A DNA stretch of 64,000 nucleotides from Salvator merianae. Lineage: Eukaryota > Chordata > Lepidosauria > Squamata > Teiidae. The translations under genes and the position numbers were made by a program. Positions 24,955-36,904 of this stretch are shown here, piece by piece. The stretch is taken from positions 33,185,541 through 33,249,540 of the forward strand of contig QVOM02000042.1 of assembly GCA_003586115.2 (NCBI GenBank), read 5' to 3'. The notes beneath the pieces are model-generated. The model was not told where the DNA came from, did no database searches, and saw nothing but the letters and a program-made list of their open reading frames with translations. How positions within the stretch are numbered: the stretch's first letter is position 1; each line of letters opens with the position of its first letter.

Positions 24955-25110
24955 ATCTTTGTTTCTTTCTCTTTATTTTATTTGAACTTATTTGCATTTT
25001 CTGTGTAATTTAATAGCATATGTTTTGTATTGTAATATTGCATTTTATTTTTTTGTCATAACTTATTCTAGAAACCTTCTTTGGAAAGATGGTATACAAA
25101 TAAATTTATA
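24955..25110 (+). mobile_element. L2-like LINE 3' untranslated end
   Basis: A T-rich stretch is followed by AGAAACCTTCTTTGGAAAG and ATGGTATACAAATAAATTTATAAG, matching the form of other L2-like tails in this window. Confidence 0.5.
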
Positions 25111-26080
25111 AGATAAGGCTAGTGTGTGAGAGACACAGAGATCTTAAATAGATTTTGAGTCAGATTTTCTAGGATTTCAAATGTTACACCAATGCACCTG
25201 TCAAGAGCTTTTCTTGCACTTCAGCAAGATCTGAAAATGGCAAACTGGATAATTTATTATCTGCTTTCCCATGCCCATCTCTGTTTTCCTTCCCCAACTC
25301 CTAAACAAAGGGAAGAGACACATAATAGCAAATCCTATACTTTTTCAGATCAAAGTGCTTGCTCTGGCCCTCATAGTAGAAGCATGCTCCTGGTAGCAGT
25401 AATGTTGAAGCCAGCAGAAGTTGGCCATTTTTTGTATCTCTGAAAACAGGTCTAGTGAGACTGCCAGCAAGGAAGTACCACCAGGTAAGTCCACCAAGTC
25501 AGTCCATATGAAGGCAGCAGCAGAGCAGTGGGAAGCATTGTCTGAGTACTTTCTTCTGTTCTCCTGGAAAAGTGCTTCTGACAGCATTTTCCATCCCTTT
25601 GTGGCAGCATGGTGACCCGATGGGTGTGGGATCATGTAGACACTGAGTCCTTCAGGCCATCCCATCACACTACTATGACACCAGCAGATCCTGCCAGAAA
25701 TTCAACACATGTCTCTGCTTATCTGCTTGAAACCTTCTCTTCCCTTCTAAATTGTAGCTAAAGGTGACCAGCAAGCTCCATTGTCAATCCATGTTCTTCT
25801 ATTCCATGTCTCACAGCAGCCTCTTTGTGCCAGACAGCTAACATTTTTTCTAGATCCCACAGGTTCAAAGTGTTTGATGTTCTTGTTTGTTTGTTTTACT
25901 TGAACTTGCAAATCTTTTTCCCTTTTTCCTATCACTGGTTACCCTGTCCCTGTTCTGAAATTTCTTCAAAACAGGTAGCACGTAAATATTTCCTAAGCAT
26001 TGCCACCACTTTCAGCACTGTTCCCATAGATTTCCAAGAATAGTTGCTATGACCTCCAGTTTTTGTATTATTAAGATGCT
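25111..26080. other. No gene recognised
   Basis: Frames on both strands around 25192-25668 overlap each other and show no domain. CCACCAGGTAAGTCC at 25478 looks like a splice donor, but nothing upstream has exon character. Confidence 0.35.
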
Positions 26081-26669
26081 GGGCTTGCTCGCACTTACCT
26101 TCATAGAATGGTCTCATTAGTAGGCTTCAGACCGGAGAGGTTAGAGTCTGCTGGGTGCTATATGCACTTACAGCCAGAGAAATGGACTTCAAGTTGATCA
26201 GCAGAGGGAGCGGTGTGGATGGGAATCCCCTAGATAGGAAACGAGGTCACAAACCATAGAGGCACAGATGCCTAGATAGGTCTAGTAATCCAAACCATAG
26301 AGTACTGCTTCGAAGCTAGAGGGGCTCCTTTCGGAGCTGTCTTGCAACGGCAGCCAGGCTGCAAAGCCCACAGGGAAAACCCCGTTGTGAAGCAGCAGAC
26401 CGGGTTGCGAAGCACCAGACTGCGCCTGCGCAGTTGCGCCAGCCCCTCCCTGCCACCATTTCGAGCCAGGAAGGGAGTGCGAAAGGACCTTCCCTGATCT
26501 TCACTTGATCGTGCAGGTCGGAATGAAGACAAGTATTTACTTGTCTTGCTTCTCCAGCATCAGGTACGTGTCGGGAGAGGCGTGGTTCGGTTCGGGAGAG
26601 GTGCGTGCCAGCAGCAGTGCGAAAGCTCCATTCCAGCCAACGGTCTACCGCGGTAGTGCGAATAGGCCC
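26081..26669. mobile_element. 589-bp DNA transposon (GGGCTTGCTCGCACTT ends), TSD GCT
   Basis: Left end GGGCTTGCTCGCACTTACC and right end GTAGTGCGAATAGGCCC, flanked by the perfect 3-bp duplication GCT (26078-26080, 26670-26672). The interior matches the partial copy at 1-375. The right half is CpG-rich (GGTTGCGAAGC, CTGCGCCTGCGCAG). A 12-bp palindrome CTACCGCGGTAG (26645-26656) sits 13 bp inside the right tip. No transposase. Confidence 0.88.
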
Positions 26670-28599
26670 GCTGTGTGGTTTTAAAGGAAACAGAAATGGA
26701 GAAGATAGTGGGAAATTACACATAAAATATGATCATATTTAATTCAGTATGAAAACTTGATGAAAAAAGACTTCCATTATCTCCTGAGTCACTTCAGAGT
26801 CGCTAAACTATTAAATTTCCCAAATTAAGTCTTCAACTACTCAAATTACCGTCTAAAAATCATGGTGAGATTTAAATCTCCACTTACATTCACTCCATAT
26901 TATTCACTCATGCAATGAAGCACCTCTTGACACTGAACTCCTGGTGAGATTTTGTCCTTCCTTTGCTGACTTTCTCTTTCTACTTATTAGGGATTTGACA
27001 TTGTTCCAGTTCTAAAATGACATAAAACATAGTTGAGAAATGACACTGAACTGAACATATTCTGCTAGAGCAATTAGAAGACTGAAAGCTTGCTTAGATT
27101 TTTTATTCACAGGTCTGATTCCCCAGATTCTGCTCTTAACATCGAGTCAGGAAGGAGAGTGAGTTACAGATCTCACTGCTTTAAATGTTAGCATAGAGAT
27201 TGAAAAGTTGTTGAAATTTCTTTGCAAAGTTCAGAAGAGAAATAAAATCAAAGAAAATTATGTAGCAAAAACAAGACCTCTGTATGTTTTGTGGAGCATT
27301 TCCCTGTGTGCCCCTGGAGTTAACTATATCTGATGGGCAACTACAGTTCTATTAAAGGAAGCTAGAAACCTCAGCTCCAAAGAAGTTATAAATGTCTTAG
27401 TCTTATCTTGTTTTGGCTAAGCGGGCATGAAGGGAATTACATATCCAAGCTATCTTCCGCAGACAACAGTTTTTCTTCTTGTCTTCCATCTCTATCTTGG
27501 TGCTAGAAACCAAGTTTTCTGTTTCAGTCTTTCATTGCTTACATATGACTGTATAAGTGTGGCTGTAACTTTAGAATTTTATCAAGTTATTTGTTGTTCC
27601 CTGCTTATCACATATTTTGTTTTACTACATTCATGGGACAGCAATATTCTCCACTCTATTATGGACATTTACCAAATGCTTCTGTTTAACCCTCTCCTGG
27701 TTTCAAGCAAATCAAACCATTGATAATAAATAGGATAATTTGCTGCAATATGATCCTGTAGTTCAGTGGTACCATTGTACCCTACTTCATTGTTGTGTTC
27801 TTCTTGTGATTATCTACTAGAAAGTACCAAGTAGCCAACAAAGTTATCATCAGAAATATATGTCATGGGAAACTGAACATCGGAGAAGATGGGATAATTT
27901 GTACTGCAATTGTGAATGGGGTAGTTTTGTAACCTAGTCATTTTCATTCCTGGAGATCAAACCAATTATGGGAATGAGATGAAATTTGAAGGTTCTTTTC
28001 CTTTGGGGTCCCTGAGGACACCTTACATCAATGTGACCTGATGCTGTTAGTAACTTCTAGATTTTATTATGTATCAGGAATCAAGCTACATCCACATGGC
28101 TGAAAGATCCCAAATTGTGCATCTCGGTGGCTTCATGGCCAAATGGACCTGCCTTCTATGAGCTACCCTTGAGCCACAGAAATCATCCTCATATCATCCT
28201 ATCCTTGAGCCTGGATGGACTACTGTGTGGACAAATTGTCAGCCAAGTTGCCTTCTCCTCCTTCATGTTGAGTCACAGAGGAGGGACAAGGTGAATTATT
28301 AGGCCAATTTCTGGCAGTGCTCCTTTTGATGGATTGAAAATGGCCTTCTAGAACCATTTCTGGTCTGTCACAAAAGTGGCACAGAAAATAACTTCATAGC
28401 TGTGGACCTTTTCATCCTGCACCTGCCCTCTTCCAGAGCCAGTCACAAATGTGGTGGTTTGGACACAGCTTCAGTAAGTCCAGCAGAATCTTTCTGTATG
28501 GATACGAAGCAGCAAAATATTTGTCATGCTTTGACATATATTTTCCATTTACTTGGCAGTGCATTTTCTGATTGCATTTAAAATGCTACTTTCTGTGCA
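26670..28599. other. No gene recognised
   Basis: The 98-codon frame at 27427-27723 is hydrophobic and leucine-rich but has no recognisable family and no splice signals. 28080-28500 is GC-richer and could be an unrecognised DNA transposon; no ends were found. Confidence 0.35.
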
Positions 28600-28836
28600 G
28601 AGCATGCAATGAGTGAGAGACCCTTCTCAATCATAGTCCCCTGACTGTGGAATGACTTCTTTTCTCCCATTTAGGAGATTGGTGATAATGCATCTCTTTA
28701 CTCATCTATGTACTGCAGTGTTTTTACCTGTTGTTTTTTAAATATATTTTTAGATGTGTCTTAATTGTTTTAATGTGCCCTGAGATCTTATGATATAGGG
28801 CAGGATATCAATATAAATAATATATAAATAAATAGA
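28600..28836 (+). mobile_element. L2-like LINE 3' end
   Basis: AGACCCTTCTCAATCATAGTCCCC and CTGTGGAATGACTTC match the L2 ORF2 C-terminal RAFSVVAPxLWNxLP motif. A 3' region follows with GCCCTGAGATCTTATG, GGGCAGGATATCAATATAAAT and an AATAAAT tail. Confidence 0.75.
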
Positions 28837-29088
28837 TGCATGTGTATCTGTGAGTGTACATGGATGCTTATGAATTTGTACACTTTGGTATGCATATGCA
28901 ACAGAAAGCTAAAATATTGCTGCTGAGTGCACTATAGATTATGCTTATTGAACTGCTTCCTATAAAGTCTTCCTCTAGTTTTCTAGCCTAAGTCATTGCT
29001 GAAAAAAAATTAGAGGAACCTTTGTAACTGTGAGATCTGTGAGCATGATCAGACAAGAGGGTCTGGGAAACAGGCAGCTGGTGACAGT

Positions 29089-29616
29089 GACCCTTTCCAC
29101 ACTGATGTCTCTTGGAGTGGACTAACTATCCCAGTTGATTCTGTTCTGGGACAAGAGGTGAGGATCTGTCTGCATTGCAAGACTGGGGATACCATCTGTC
29201 CTAGGTTAAGCTTTGAAGCAATGCAGGCACACCATAGATATTCCAGTCCATTTAATTGACTCTCCATTCAAGGCCCCACCCACACCTGCCAGCAATTGGT
29301 CCAGGTCCCACCAGTCATACACTGTGTCTGATGCACAAGGGCATAGCTGAACAGAACAGTCTTTGAAGGTAGCTTGCCTACCTCAATCCTGGGGTTTCAA
29401 AAATGATCTTTGAGATCATTTCCATACGTTTCAGAGATGTTGCTGTGGCATTTTCCGTGTTCTAGACCAGGTGTGGAAGCATCAAACACTGGACTGGAAT
29501 ATGGCTGCTTGTGATTATTGTAGACCTCTTCAAACAGGCTTACAGCTAATCCAGAACAGAGACCCCTTAGGATGATTTAGACCAGGATAGTACTAGTCCC
29601 ATGCAGACAAAGAGCC
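29089..29616. mobile_element. Decayed inverted-repeat element, abutting another
   Basis: Left end GACCCTTTCCACACTGATG and right end ATGCAGACAAAGAGCC are weakened family ends. The interior carries GTCCAGGTCCCACC and AACAGAGACCCCTTAGG-like words. Its right tip overlaps the GAGCCTGTTTGCAC start of the next element at 29612, so the second element probably inserted at this tip. Confidence 0.55.
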
Positions 29617-29760
29617 TGTTTGCACTTTAGTGTTAGTGAGCATCTGGACACTCATTAACACAGTGCATCCGCACTGTGAGGAGGCCCTAGTGTCTGGAAG
29701 TGGCTACAGCCACTCCTGAATGCTACTAGCCCTGCGAAACAAAGAGGGGAAAGTGTCTTC
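29612..29760. mobile_element. Left part of a GGGCCTGTTTGCAC-end element
   Basis: GAGCCTGTTTGCACTTTAG, then GTGAGCATCTGGACACTCA and CACTCCTGAATGCTAC, match the left half of 45543-45998 in order. The hairpin end and right terminal repeat are missing. Confidence 0.7.
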
Positions 29761-30027
29761 GTGCACACCCCTATCCAAAAGTCTACCTCATTTTTCCACT
29801 CTGCAGTCTTTGTTCACCTCCAACGCTTTCCTGACAATGGGTGCTGCTTGCTGATTGGCCACTCTGTCTAGCTTTCCATGCCCCTGATTGATTGATCACC
29901 CATAGCAATTGTTCCCATGCTGTGATTAGCTGCATTTCCTGGCCCCGGGGTTCAGTAATTTCCTGCCCAATCCAATAAAAAAGGACATGCTTTCAGCATT
30001 ATGAAACCCTGAATGAGGAAGAAGCAC

Positions 30028-30647
30028 TGTGATGGTTTGGCTGATATATCGTTAAGGAGGTTCACAGCTGGTTGTAATGGCTGATGCAATATGTTGAAAC
30101 CTCAGGAGGACAGGGAGATAAATTAAAGAGGATTGTGGAATGTTGGGATGGGGAGTGAGAGGGCATGTGGAGAAGATGGAAGTGGTGTGTTAAAGGGGAG
30201 AATGAAAGATGGAGGAGTGGAGATTGTGAGTCGATGTCAAGCAGAGGAAAGAGTGCTGGTGATCAGAACAGAGGAAGAAGTAAAGCTGCAAGAGATGCAG
30301 AGCTGCAACCAAGAACAGAGGGAGAACACCTGTGATGGAGTGAATAGAAGAAGAAGCTACTGTCTCATCAAGAGACTATGTAGAAGAGAAACTTGGTGGG
30401 GGGAATTTATAGTTGTATAGCTGCCCCGAGTCTTCGGGGAGGGGCGACATATAAGTCCAATTAATAAATAAATAAATATAAGCATAAATGGAGAAAGGCC
30501 AGAGTCACTGGGTGAAAGGGTTAGAGGGTAGTTTTCTCATCCTACCCCTGTAAATAAATCCCTTTTCATGTGGTAAAAACTGACTGCAGTGTTTCTTTTC
30601 CTACTGAGCCAACTTGCATTACCCTTATCAAAGATGAACCCGTCACA
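30028..30647. mobile_element. Solo LTR-like insertion, 620 bp, TG...CA ends
   Basis: The ends TGTGATGGTTT and AACCCGTCACA are imperfect inverted repeats of TG...CA type. The empty site in the related repeat at 63258-63275 shows that this block was inserted. Flanks AGCAC (30023-30027) and ATCAC (30648-30652) are a decayed 5-bp duplication. An AATAAA near 30554 followed by a T-rich stretch fits an LTR R-U5 region. No internal genes remain. ERV versus gypsy origin is not decided. Confidence 0.55.
30405..30480 (+). mobile_element. LINE/SINE 3' tail nested in the LTR
   Basis: TATAGCTGCCCCGAGTC, then GGGGAGGGGCGACATATAAG and AATAAATAAATAAATATA, form the standard reptile LINE 3' terminus (stem GCCCCGAGTC.../GGGGAGGGGC). 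It lies inside the LTR at 30028-30647. Confidence 0.65.
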
Positions 30648-30764
30648 ATCACCCATTCCCAGACTTCAAGATGGAGTAAGGCGATTGCAAGGAGTATCTG
30701 TTGCTACAGCTTGAAATTCACCCAGAAATGACCTCATTATGTGTGTCTGATCTCAATCCTGGAA

Positions 30765-31500
30765 TGAGTCAGGAATGAGCAGTCCACTGGGAATGTTTGC
30801 TGACAACACCAAATTGTGCAAAATGGTAAGCAGAGGGGCTGTGAAGTGCTCCAAAAGGATCTCTGCATACTAGGAAAATGGGTATCAGAATGGCAGATGT
30901 TGATTGATGTGAAAGTGATGCATATTGAAATAAAAAAACTCATCTAGACTGTACCTATAGATTAATGGGATCTGAGCTGACTATGACCGAGCAGAATAGA
31001 GATTATTATATATGGTAGATAGGTTAAGAAATATATCATCCCCATGTGTGTTGACTATAAAAGAAAAGTCAAGCATATTAGGGCAAATAACTGCTATTGA
31101 AAATAAAACTGCCAATATTATATTGACCCTATACAAATTGGCAGTTGGACCTCATTTAGAATACTGTCTACAGTTTTGGTTGTCATTTCTTTAACAATAT
31201 GCAGTATAGCAGAATTGGAAAAAGTTCAAAGGACAACTAAAATAGTAAATGGACTACAGTATCTGGCCCTTCTTATGAGAAATTATTGGGGAGTTTTAGT
31301 CTAGAAGTGAAACAAATGGTAGGGGAGATGATGCAGGGGGGTCCCAATGAAACTGAAACTTAAAAGAGTTAGGAGGTGCAAAAGGATTCCCGCATATACA
31401 GATTACATAATTAAACTTTGGAATTTATTATTACAAGATGTGGATTTGGCCACTAGCTTACATGACTTCAAAAGGGGTTTGGACTAATTCATTGGAAATT
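30765..31500 (+). mobile_element. CR1 LINE 3' portion
   Basis: Plus-strand CR1 ORF2 fragments occur in order: FADNTKLCKMV (30793-30827, in place of FADD), LGKWVSEWQMLID, KTANIILTLYKLAVGPHLEYC, and near the end ALWN-like text AAACTTTGGAATTTATTATTACAAGATG. Stops and frameshifts are frequent. It starts in the RT domain (5' truncated). Confidence 0.85.
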
Positions 31501-31744
31501 GGAATTACATTTGCACATGGCAAAAAATAAAAACAAAAAAATCTCAGAAGTGCATTGGAAATTATAGCAAATGGCCCTCATGTTCTCAACCCATCTCTCA
31601 TCCAGCTTTTCTAGCCTTGACTATTCAGATAAGTATGACTATTCAGATAAGTATGGGGAGAGACAGACTGGCACATGAACAATCTCACCTACCAACCTTC
31701 TATAATCCATTTTGAAGGCAACTCAGAGTTTGTTTGTCTTAACT

Positions 31745-32290
31745 TGTGAATACAGCTGGGGTAATCACATGTTACTAGCTCTTCAGACACACTCAGCCCC
31801 ATCATCAAGGTATACAAAGCCAAGATAAACACCAACATTGACATATGTGTTAAGATTTGGGGTTTCTCAAATATTGACATGCTGGAATAAGCTCAATTCT
31901 GCTTTCTGAAGTGAATCCTGTGCATGGATAAAACAACATCTGCCACTGTTGTAAGAGACGAACTTGGAATTCATTCCATCTGTACCTACATTGAAATTAA
32001 AATCTTAAATTACTGGTGTAGACTAGAATCAATGGCCCCCAATAGACCACCTAAAATGTGCTTGGAAGAACTAACAAGATCAATATCAGGTTCTTTGTGG
32101 CACACTCGTCTCATACAAAATGTCAATCATGCAGGCTTCTCCATCCAAGCTTTAAAAGCCCTAGGTGACCCCACAAAGGCCATCTTCAGAAAAAGGGTTA
32201 ATGGCATCAGTGCTCAGAATGATATAGCCAAGTCTCCCAAGTGGCTAGCACAAAAAAAGTCATCATTCCAACAGAAGAAATAACTAGACT
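31745..32290 (+). mobile_element. Non-LTR retrotransposon, C-terminal ORF2 fragment
   Basis: One reading order gives SPIIKVYKAKINTNIDICV (about 31795-31850), IWGFSNIDMLE, then a frame at 31924-32283 with TTSATVVRDELGIHSICTYI, IEIKILNYWCRLESM and NHAGFSIQALKALGD. This pattern (xSAAVRxELGxxS, LxYWxRL) is that of the region after the RT in several LINE clades. The clade is not assigned. One in-frame stop and one gap break it. Confidence 0.65.
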
Positions 32291-34807
32291 CCAATAGGTC
32301 ACCCTACTTAAGAAGAATCTTCATCCACCCCAGTTTTGTACAACTGGATTGCATGGCAAAAGCAGGAAGGTTCCAACAGCATAGCTTAGATAAAAATTGT
32401 CAGGGTACTTTTGAATGTGATTCATGGGAACCAGTGACTGCTTCAAGCCAACATAAATATTGGATGTAAGCACAGTGTTTATTTGTTTAATCCCAATCGT
32501 TTTACCATGTGACAGAATAAAACAGAATAAAGCAATATAAGTGAATTTTTACTGTGTTTTGTTCTATTTTATTCTGTTGCATAATAAGAAAGGTTGGGAT
32601 TAAACAAACAAGATGTTCTGGGAAAATATGCATTGTATCACATAGTAATTTAAATCTTTTTGGATGACGTGCTTGAAAATAAACCCTCAATGTAACCTTA
32701 AATAATTCTCAGTTCATAATAGTTTTATATATCTTTGTGATTAAATACAGAATGTAACACAACAAAACTCTGAACTATATTCTGTCCCATACAGGAATCA
32801 TGTTATCAGTCTGCTAAATTAATGATATAAAATAATTGGATCTGGTTGTAATTTAAGAGTGGTATATCTATGGGATTGAAATGCATGGCTCTTTAACTAA
32901 AATAATTTTGCTCTGATACAAAATGCACTAGAGAGCTGAATTGCTCCACTCAACAACCATCAACATTAATTTTACTTACAATACTTTAATCTCCTTCGTT
33001 AATCTCTAAAACTGTGTAGAGTATTTCATTATTTAGGTGCAATTAGGAAGCAAAAGAAATTTATTCAGCTATTTAATTCCTCTCAGCAATATTTAAAGAT
33101 CTAAGAACAAATCAATCAATGTAGATGCTATCACTTTAAAAAACAAAAAGAAAAAAAATGTGTTCACTAATTTTATTCTTATTTGCAATAAAAACAAATT
33201 AATTAGCACATTCTTCCTTGTGAGATTTCAAGAGCAATTCCAGCTATAATTTAATTCTGATTTGTAATAAAAAATTAATTTACCAAAGCTTTATATGAAG
33301 CTACTTCCTCATTAATTTTATATGAATTCAAAGGCAATTATTTAAAGGTTTAGATTTAAAGATAAGGCAGCACTTACCCTTGAGAAAGAATATATACAAT
33401 GTAGTATGGTATATCTGTAGTGTTGTATGCTAAATTAAATAATTGCATAACGCCAATCACACTTCTGAGTTCATCAGTACTTTGGGGCTCAGGAACTCTG
33501 TTGGTTTCTGCTATCCTGTCAAGACTTATGAACTGCCATTTTCTATAGGTCATGATTATTATTACAGTTATATATTCCAAGCAAGTTCACATTTCATAAC
33601 AAAGTTTTTATCTCATGTGCATTCCTATACAGTGCAAACAAATATTTCAGTTTCAGTCTTCTGCTTAAGGCTATTTATAAATTAAGTTCCAAGCAATTGC
33701 TGACATTAAAAGCATCTAATGAAGGTTCACAATACCCCAATGACACAGTAAACTAATGGAACTGAAAAAAATCATAATACCAATCCAAATTCAAGCAAGA
33801 AGTATGGCAATCTGTTTGGGGCATAAGTCTTAAGTGCTTTCTGTGATATTTCTATTCAATAAAAATTATTGGTCATCCATGGCTTTATAACCTATATGCA
33901 ACCACTGTCAGCCTTCAAAGAGAATTAAGTAGCAACTGTAAATGACTTGACTATTCTGTGAATTTGTGATCTTATCACATTGTACACAAAATCGAATCTA
34001 ACCCATTAGCCAGACTGATATACTATATACTTGGAAATTCAGACTTTGTATGGTTCAGGAAGTACAGTGTTCCTTTCCATTAGTGAAATGCCTCTGCCAT
34101 TTGTGTTGTTTTCTTGTCTACTCAGAATGTTTCTGAGTAAGCTAAAAGTGATAACTTACTGATTTGCAAAAGTATTCCTCCAGGTTTTTTTTATTATTTT
34201 ATTATTATTGTTCAGTAGTCTAGAGCTTTCTTTTTTCAACGTGTTCTCATCCTACAAAACAGGGATCACTAATCTTAGAACCTTCAAATCTTCTTGATTA
34301 CAGTTCCCACCACTGACAATGCTACCTGACACTGAAAGAAATTGGCCTGCTACTATACTTTGAGATGTATGGGTTTAATGATAGTGGGAAATGAAGGGTA
34401 TTTCAATAGGAAGCCTCCATCTGATCTCCCCAAACTACATTTTGACAAAATATCTTGGACAGGTGAATCAAATAGAAACTCTCACCCAAGACCTTGCCAG
34501 ACTTGCAGCACTGCAGTGACCAGAAGGCACTTGTCTCCTATACAAGCATTCACATCATGCCTTTGATCTATCCTGGGACGCAGAAAAATTACCCTACCAA
34601 AAGTGTGGAGTGAAGAGGACTGAGGGCACATCCATGGCATGGATTGGCCTATTCCTGATGATGGATTTGCCTGCTTTGGTGAACACAGAAGAGCAGGAAG
34701 AAACCATTGTATCTGAATATAAAGATTGGAAGTACTATAAGAATTTGAGTGCTTGGTTTAAAAAGGGCAAGAATTTGAAGGTTTGAATATCTGGTGTCAT
34801 TTAAACA
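32291..34807. other. Quiet AT-rich DNA; possible conserved non-coding stretch at 32980-33365
   Basis: No transposon ends or coding signal. 32980-33365 is dense in TAATTA/ATTAAT words (AACAAATTAATTAGCAC, AAAAATTAATTTACC, CTCATTAATTTTATATG), which can mark homeodomain-bound enhancers but also arises by AT-richness. 32508-32570 holds near-repeats of ACAGAATAAAACAG and its complement, a weak foldback. Confidence 0.3.
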
Positions 34808-34830
34808 TACACACACACACACACACACAC
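34808..34830. repeat. (CA)n microsatellite
   Basis: About 11 CA units without interruption. Confidence 0.9.
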
Positions 34831-34970
34831 CAGGAACTAACAGATGGGGAAAGGAGGGTGGTTTTACTTGACGGACACTCGGGCATGATGGACTTCACGT
34901 GCAACTAACCTATCATTGTTCAAAGCCAAAGATGCAGGTCCAGAGGGGAGGAAAGGGAGTGAGGCAAATA

Positions 34971-35054
34971 AGAAAGGAAGGAAGGAAGGAAGGAAGGAAG
35001 GAAGGAAGGAAGGAAGGAAGGAAGGAAGGAAGGAATTAAGGAAGGAAGGAAGGA
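34971..35054. repeat. (GGAA)n microsatellite
   Basis: About 20 AAGG units with one interruption (AATTAAGG near 35035). Polypurine on this strand. It is followed by T10/A12 and G9 runs at 35081-35150. Confidence 0.95.
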
Positions 35055-35539
35055 CAGACAGGCAGGAAAGAATCTAAATATCTTTTTTTTTTTAAAAAAA
35101 AAAAAGGCTGCAGAGTTTAAGGTTTTGAATGTCGGAGATTCGGGGGGGGGGGAATGAAAAGTCAGAATCTTATCTCTGGGAAAGTGTATGGCATTACTTG
35201 GGTGATGCTTGGGCAAGTCAGGATTTGCAGGAAGCCAACTGTTCATAATTGTAGCCTCAAGATACAGGAATGAGGCAAAGGAGAAGAAAGAGAACATCAT
35301 ATGGAATGGAGCTACTATCTCCAGGGACTGTGTAGCAGCACAGTTCAGAAGTACTTAAAGAAAAGGGTGGTTGTACAACAGGACACCCTTTCATTTGATC
35401 TCCTTGAGATAGAGCAAATTAAGGACTCCAGGTGGGATTTATGTTCATACATGCTTCTTAAATATGTAAAGATGGAATTAAGTAAGTAATATTTTATTTT
35501 CCTAGTTTTCATTAGATGAAACCCTATTCACACTTACTG

Positions 35540-35620
35540 TTTTATTATTATTGTTAAGTCTATATCCTGCTCTTCATAAATTTGTATCAAAACACAAGCT
35601 ACAGCCACAGAGTTTAAAAA
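35540..35620 (-). mobile_element. L2-like LINE tail
   Basis: Read on the minus strand, TTTATGAAGAGCAGGATATAGAC followed by AATAATAATAAAA is an L2-like 3' terminus. Boundaries approximate. Confidence 0.45.
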
Positions 35621-36419
35621 TGCAAAAAGGAATTTCAAATTGCCTATCAAACCCAAGATCATTAATTACATTAATTAATTTTTTCTCATTTCTAAACCTT
35701 TCAAGAGCTCAATAAAAAGAGCTCTTGGCCTGTCAAAACATGGTGGTCAGTTGGTATCTGGCTTGTTTTTAGAGGAAGGGTGTGCCACGTATGTGAATGC
35801 TAACTGCAGTTCAGACATTTGCTGTGTCTCCACTGCAGGGTCCAGGTGCCTGGGGTGCCCAGTTTCCACTGGGCCAATCACCTACTGAGGGGTTTGGGGA
35901 AAAACAGCTACATCCTCAGGGCGCATCAAAAGTACCTAAAGCATAGCATTTGAGGAATAAAATTTAGGTTATCTCTTTATGCAGTGATGAGGCTCACAGC
36001 ATGGTGGAATGGCCATTACCAGCAAAAAGGGCTGCTTCATCTTTTAAGGAGGCTTACTTAGCGAAGAAAGAGCCAGGATAGCACCTTAGCTGACTCCCAA
36101 CAGACTGGGACAAAACTGCTATGGCAAAGACACCTGCTCCAGGCACCAGCTACTGCATCAATGGAAATACAGCTTTTATCTCAGCAAATCTGTTTGATAA
36201 TGGATTCATGCAGAGAAATACATTTATAATTGGCTTTAGTGCAAGCAGGCTTGAGTATGATTCAATGCTATGTAGAGACTTATCCATCATAACTGAATTG
36301 CTAGTGTAATAAAGATTGTATTTCAAAAGCTTGCAGTAATAACAGTATAAACATGCAATATTCTCCCATCGGGGTTACCACACTGACATCAGGTGAATTC
36401 ATTTGTTTCAATATTTATT
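35621..36419. other. No gene recognised
   Basis: No repeat boundary or domain found; the frame at 36121-36309 is chance-like. Confidence 0.4.
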
Positions 36420-36904
36420 TATTATTATTTACTAAAAGCATAATAGTTATATAACAATAAGATTAAAATCAATGATAGGGGAAACAAACATTCACTCTGG
36501 AAAGACCTGGCTAAAAAGATAAGTCTTCAGTCAATGCTTAAAAACTGGAAGTGTAAGTGCCTTATGAATACCAGAAGGAAAACTATTCCAGAAGGTGGGT
36601 ACCACAACAAAGAAGAGCTGACTAGGGTAACTGCAAGATGACATTTAGCAGTGCATGGTACCCATAGCAGAACCTCCCATGAAGATCTTAATGATCTTAC
36701 AGGTCTGAGATAGGGGTGTCTGCTAAGTATGCTGGTCCAAAGTTGTTAAGGGCCTTGTATGCCAAAGATAAAACCCTGAAACTGGCCTGTAGCTAACTGG
36801 CAACCAAACAGGTGCTTAAGCACAGGTGTGATATGTGCATGGTGAGGTGCCCCACTTATCAAAGCCACTGCATTTTGCACTAGTTGCAGTTTCAGCTGTA
36901 GCAC
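36420..36904 (-). mobile_element. L2-like LINE, RT C-terminal fragment
   Basis: Minus-strand translation of 36720-36900 gives LQLKLQLVQNAVALISGAP, then HHAHITPVLKHLFGCQLA, matching the L2-like motif VQNAAARLLTGxPRxxHITPVLxxLHWLPV. Further 3' sequence continues to the T-rich tail near 36420. Several stops make it non-functional. Confidence 0.8.

Larger units (their letters stand above)
29765..30752 (+). repeat. CCAAT-array repeat, copy 2, interrupted by a solo LTR
   Basis: Homologous to 63037-63385 on both sides of an insertion at 30028-30647. It carries ATTGG/ATTGATTG boxes near 29854, 29888 and 29927, CCATAGCAATTGTTCCCATGC, and CAATCCAATAAAAAAGG, a possible TATA region. The second half (30648-30752) holds CCCAGACTTCAAGATGGAG and GTGTGTCTGATC, also found at 63280-63380. 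Promoter-like, possibly an LTR. Confidence 0.55.

Noticed and set aside
29745..29776. CTTCGTGCACACCCCTAT as the right end of another TAGGG-type hAT element
   Set aside because: No matching left end or 8-bp duplication was found upstream; the sequence before it belongs to a different family.
33700..34806. Possible CRISPR-like or phage-like features
   Set aside because: No regularly spaced repeats; composition and LINE/SINE content show a vertebrate genome.
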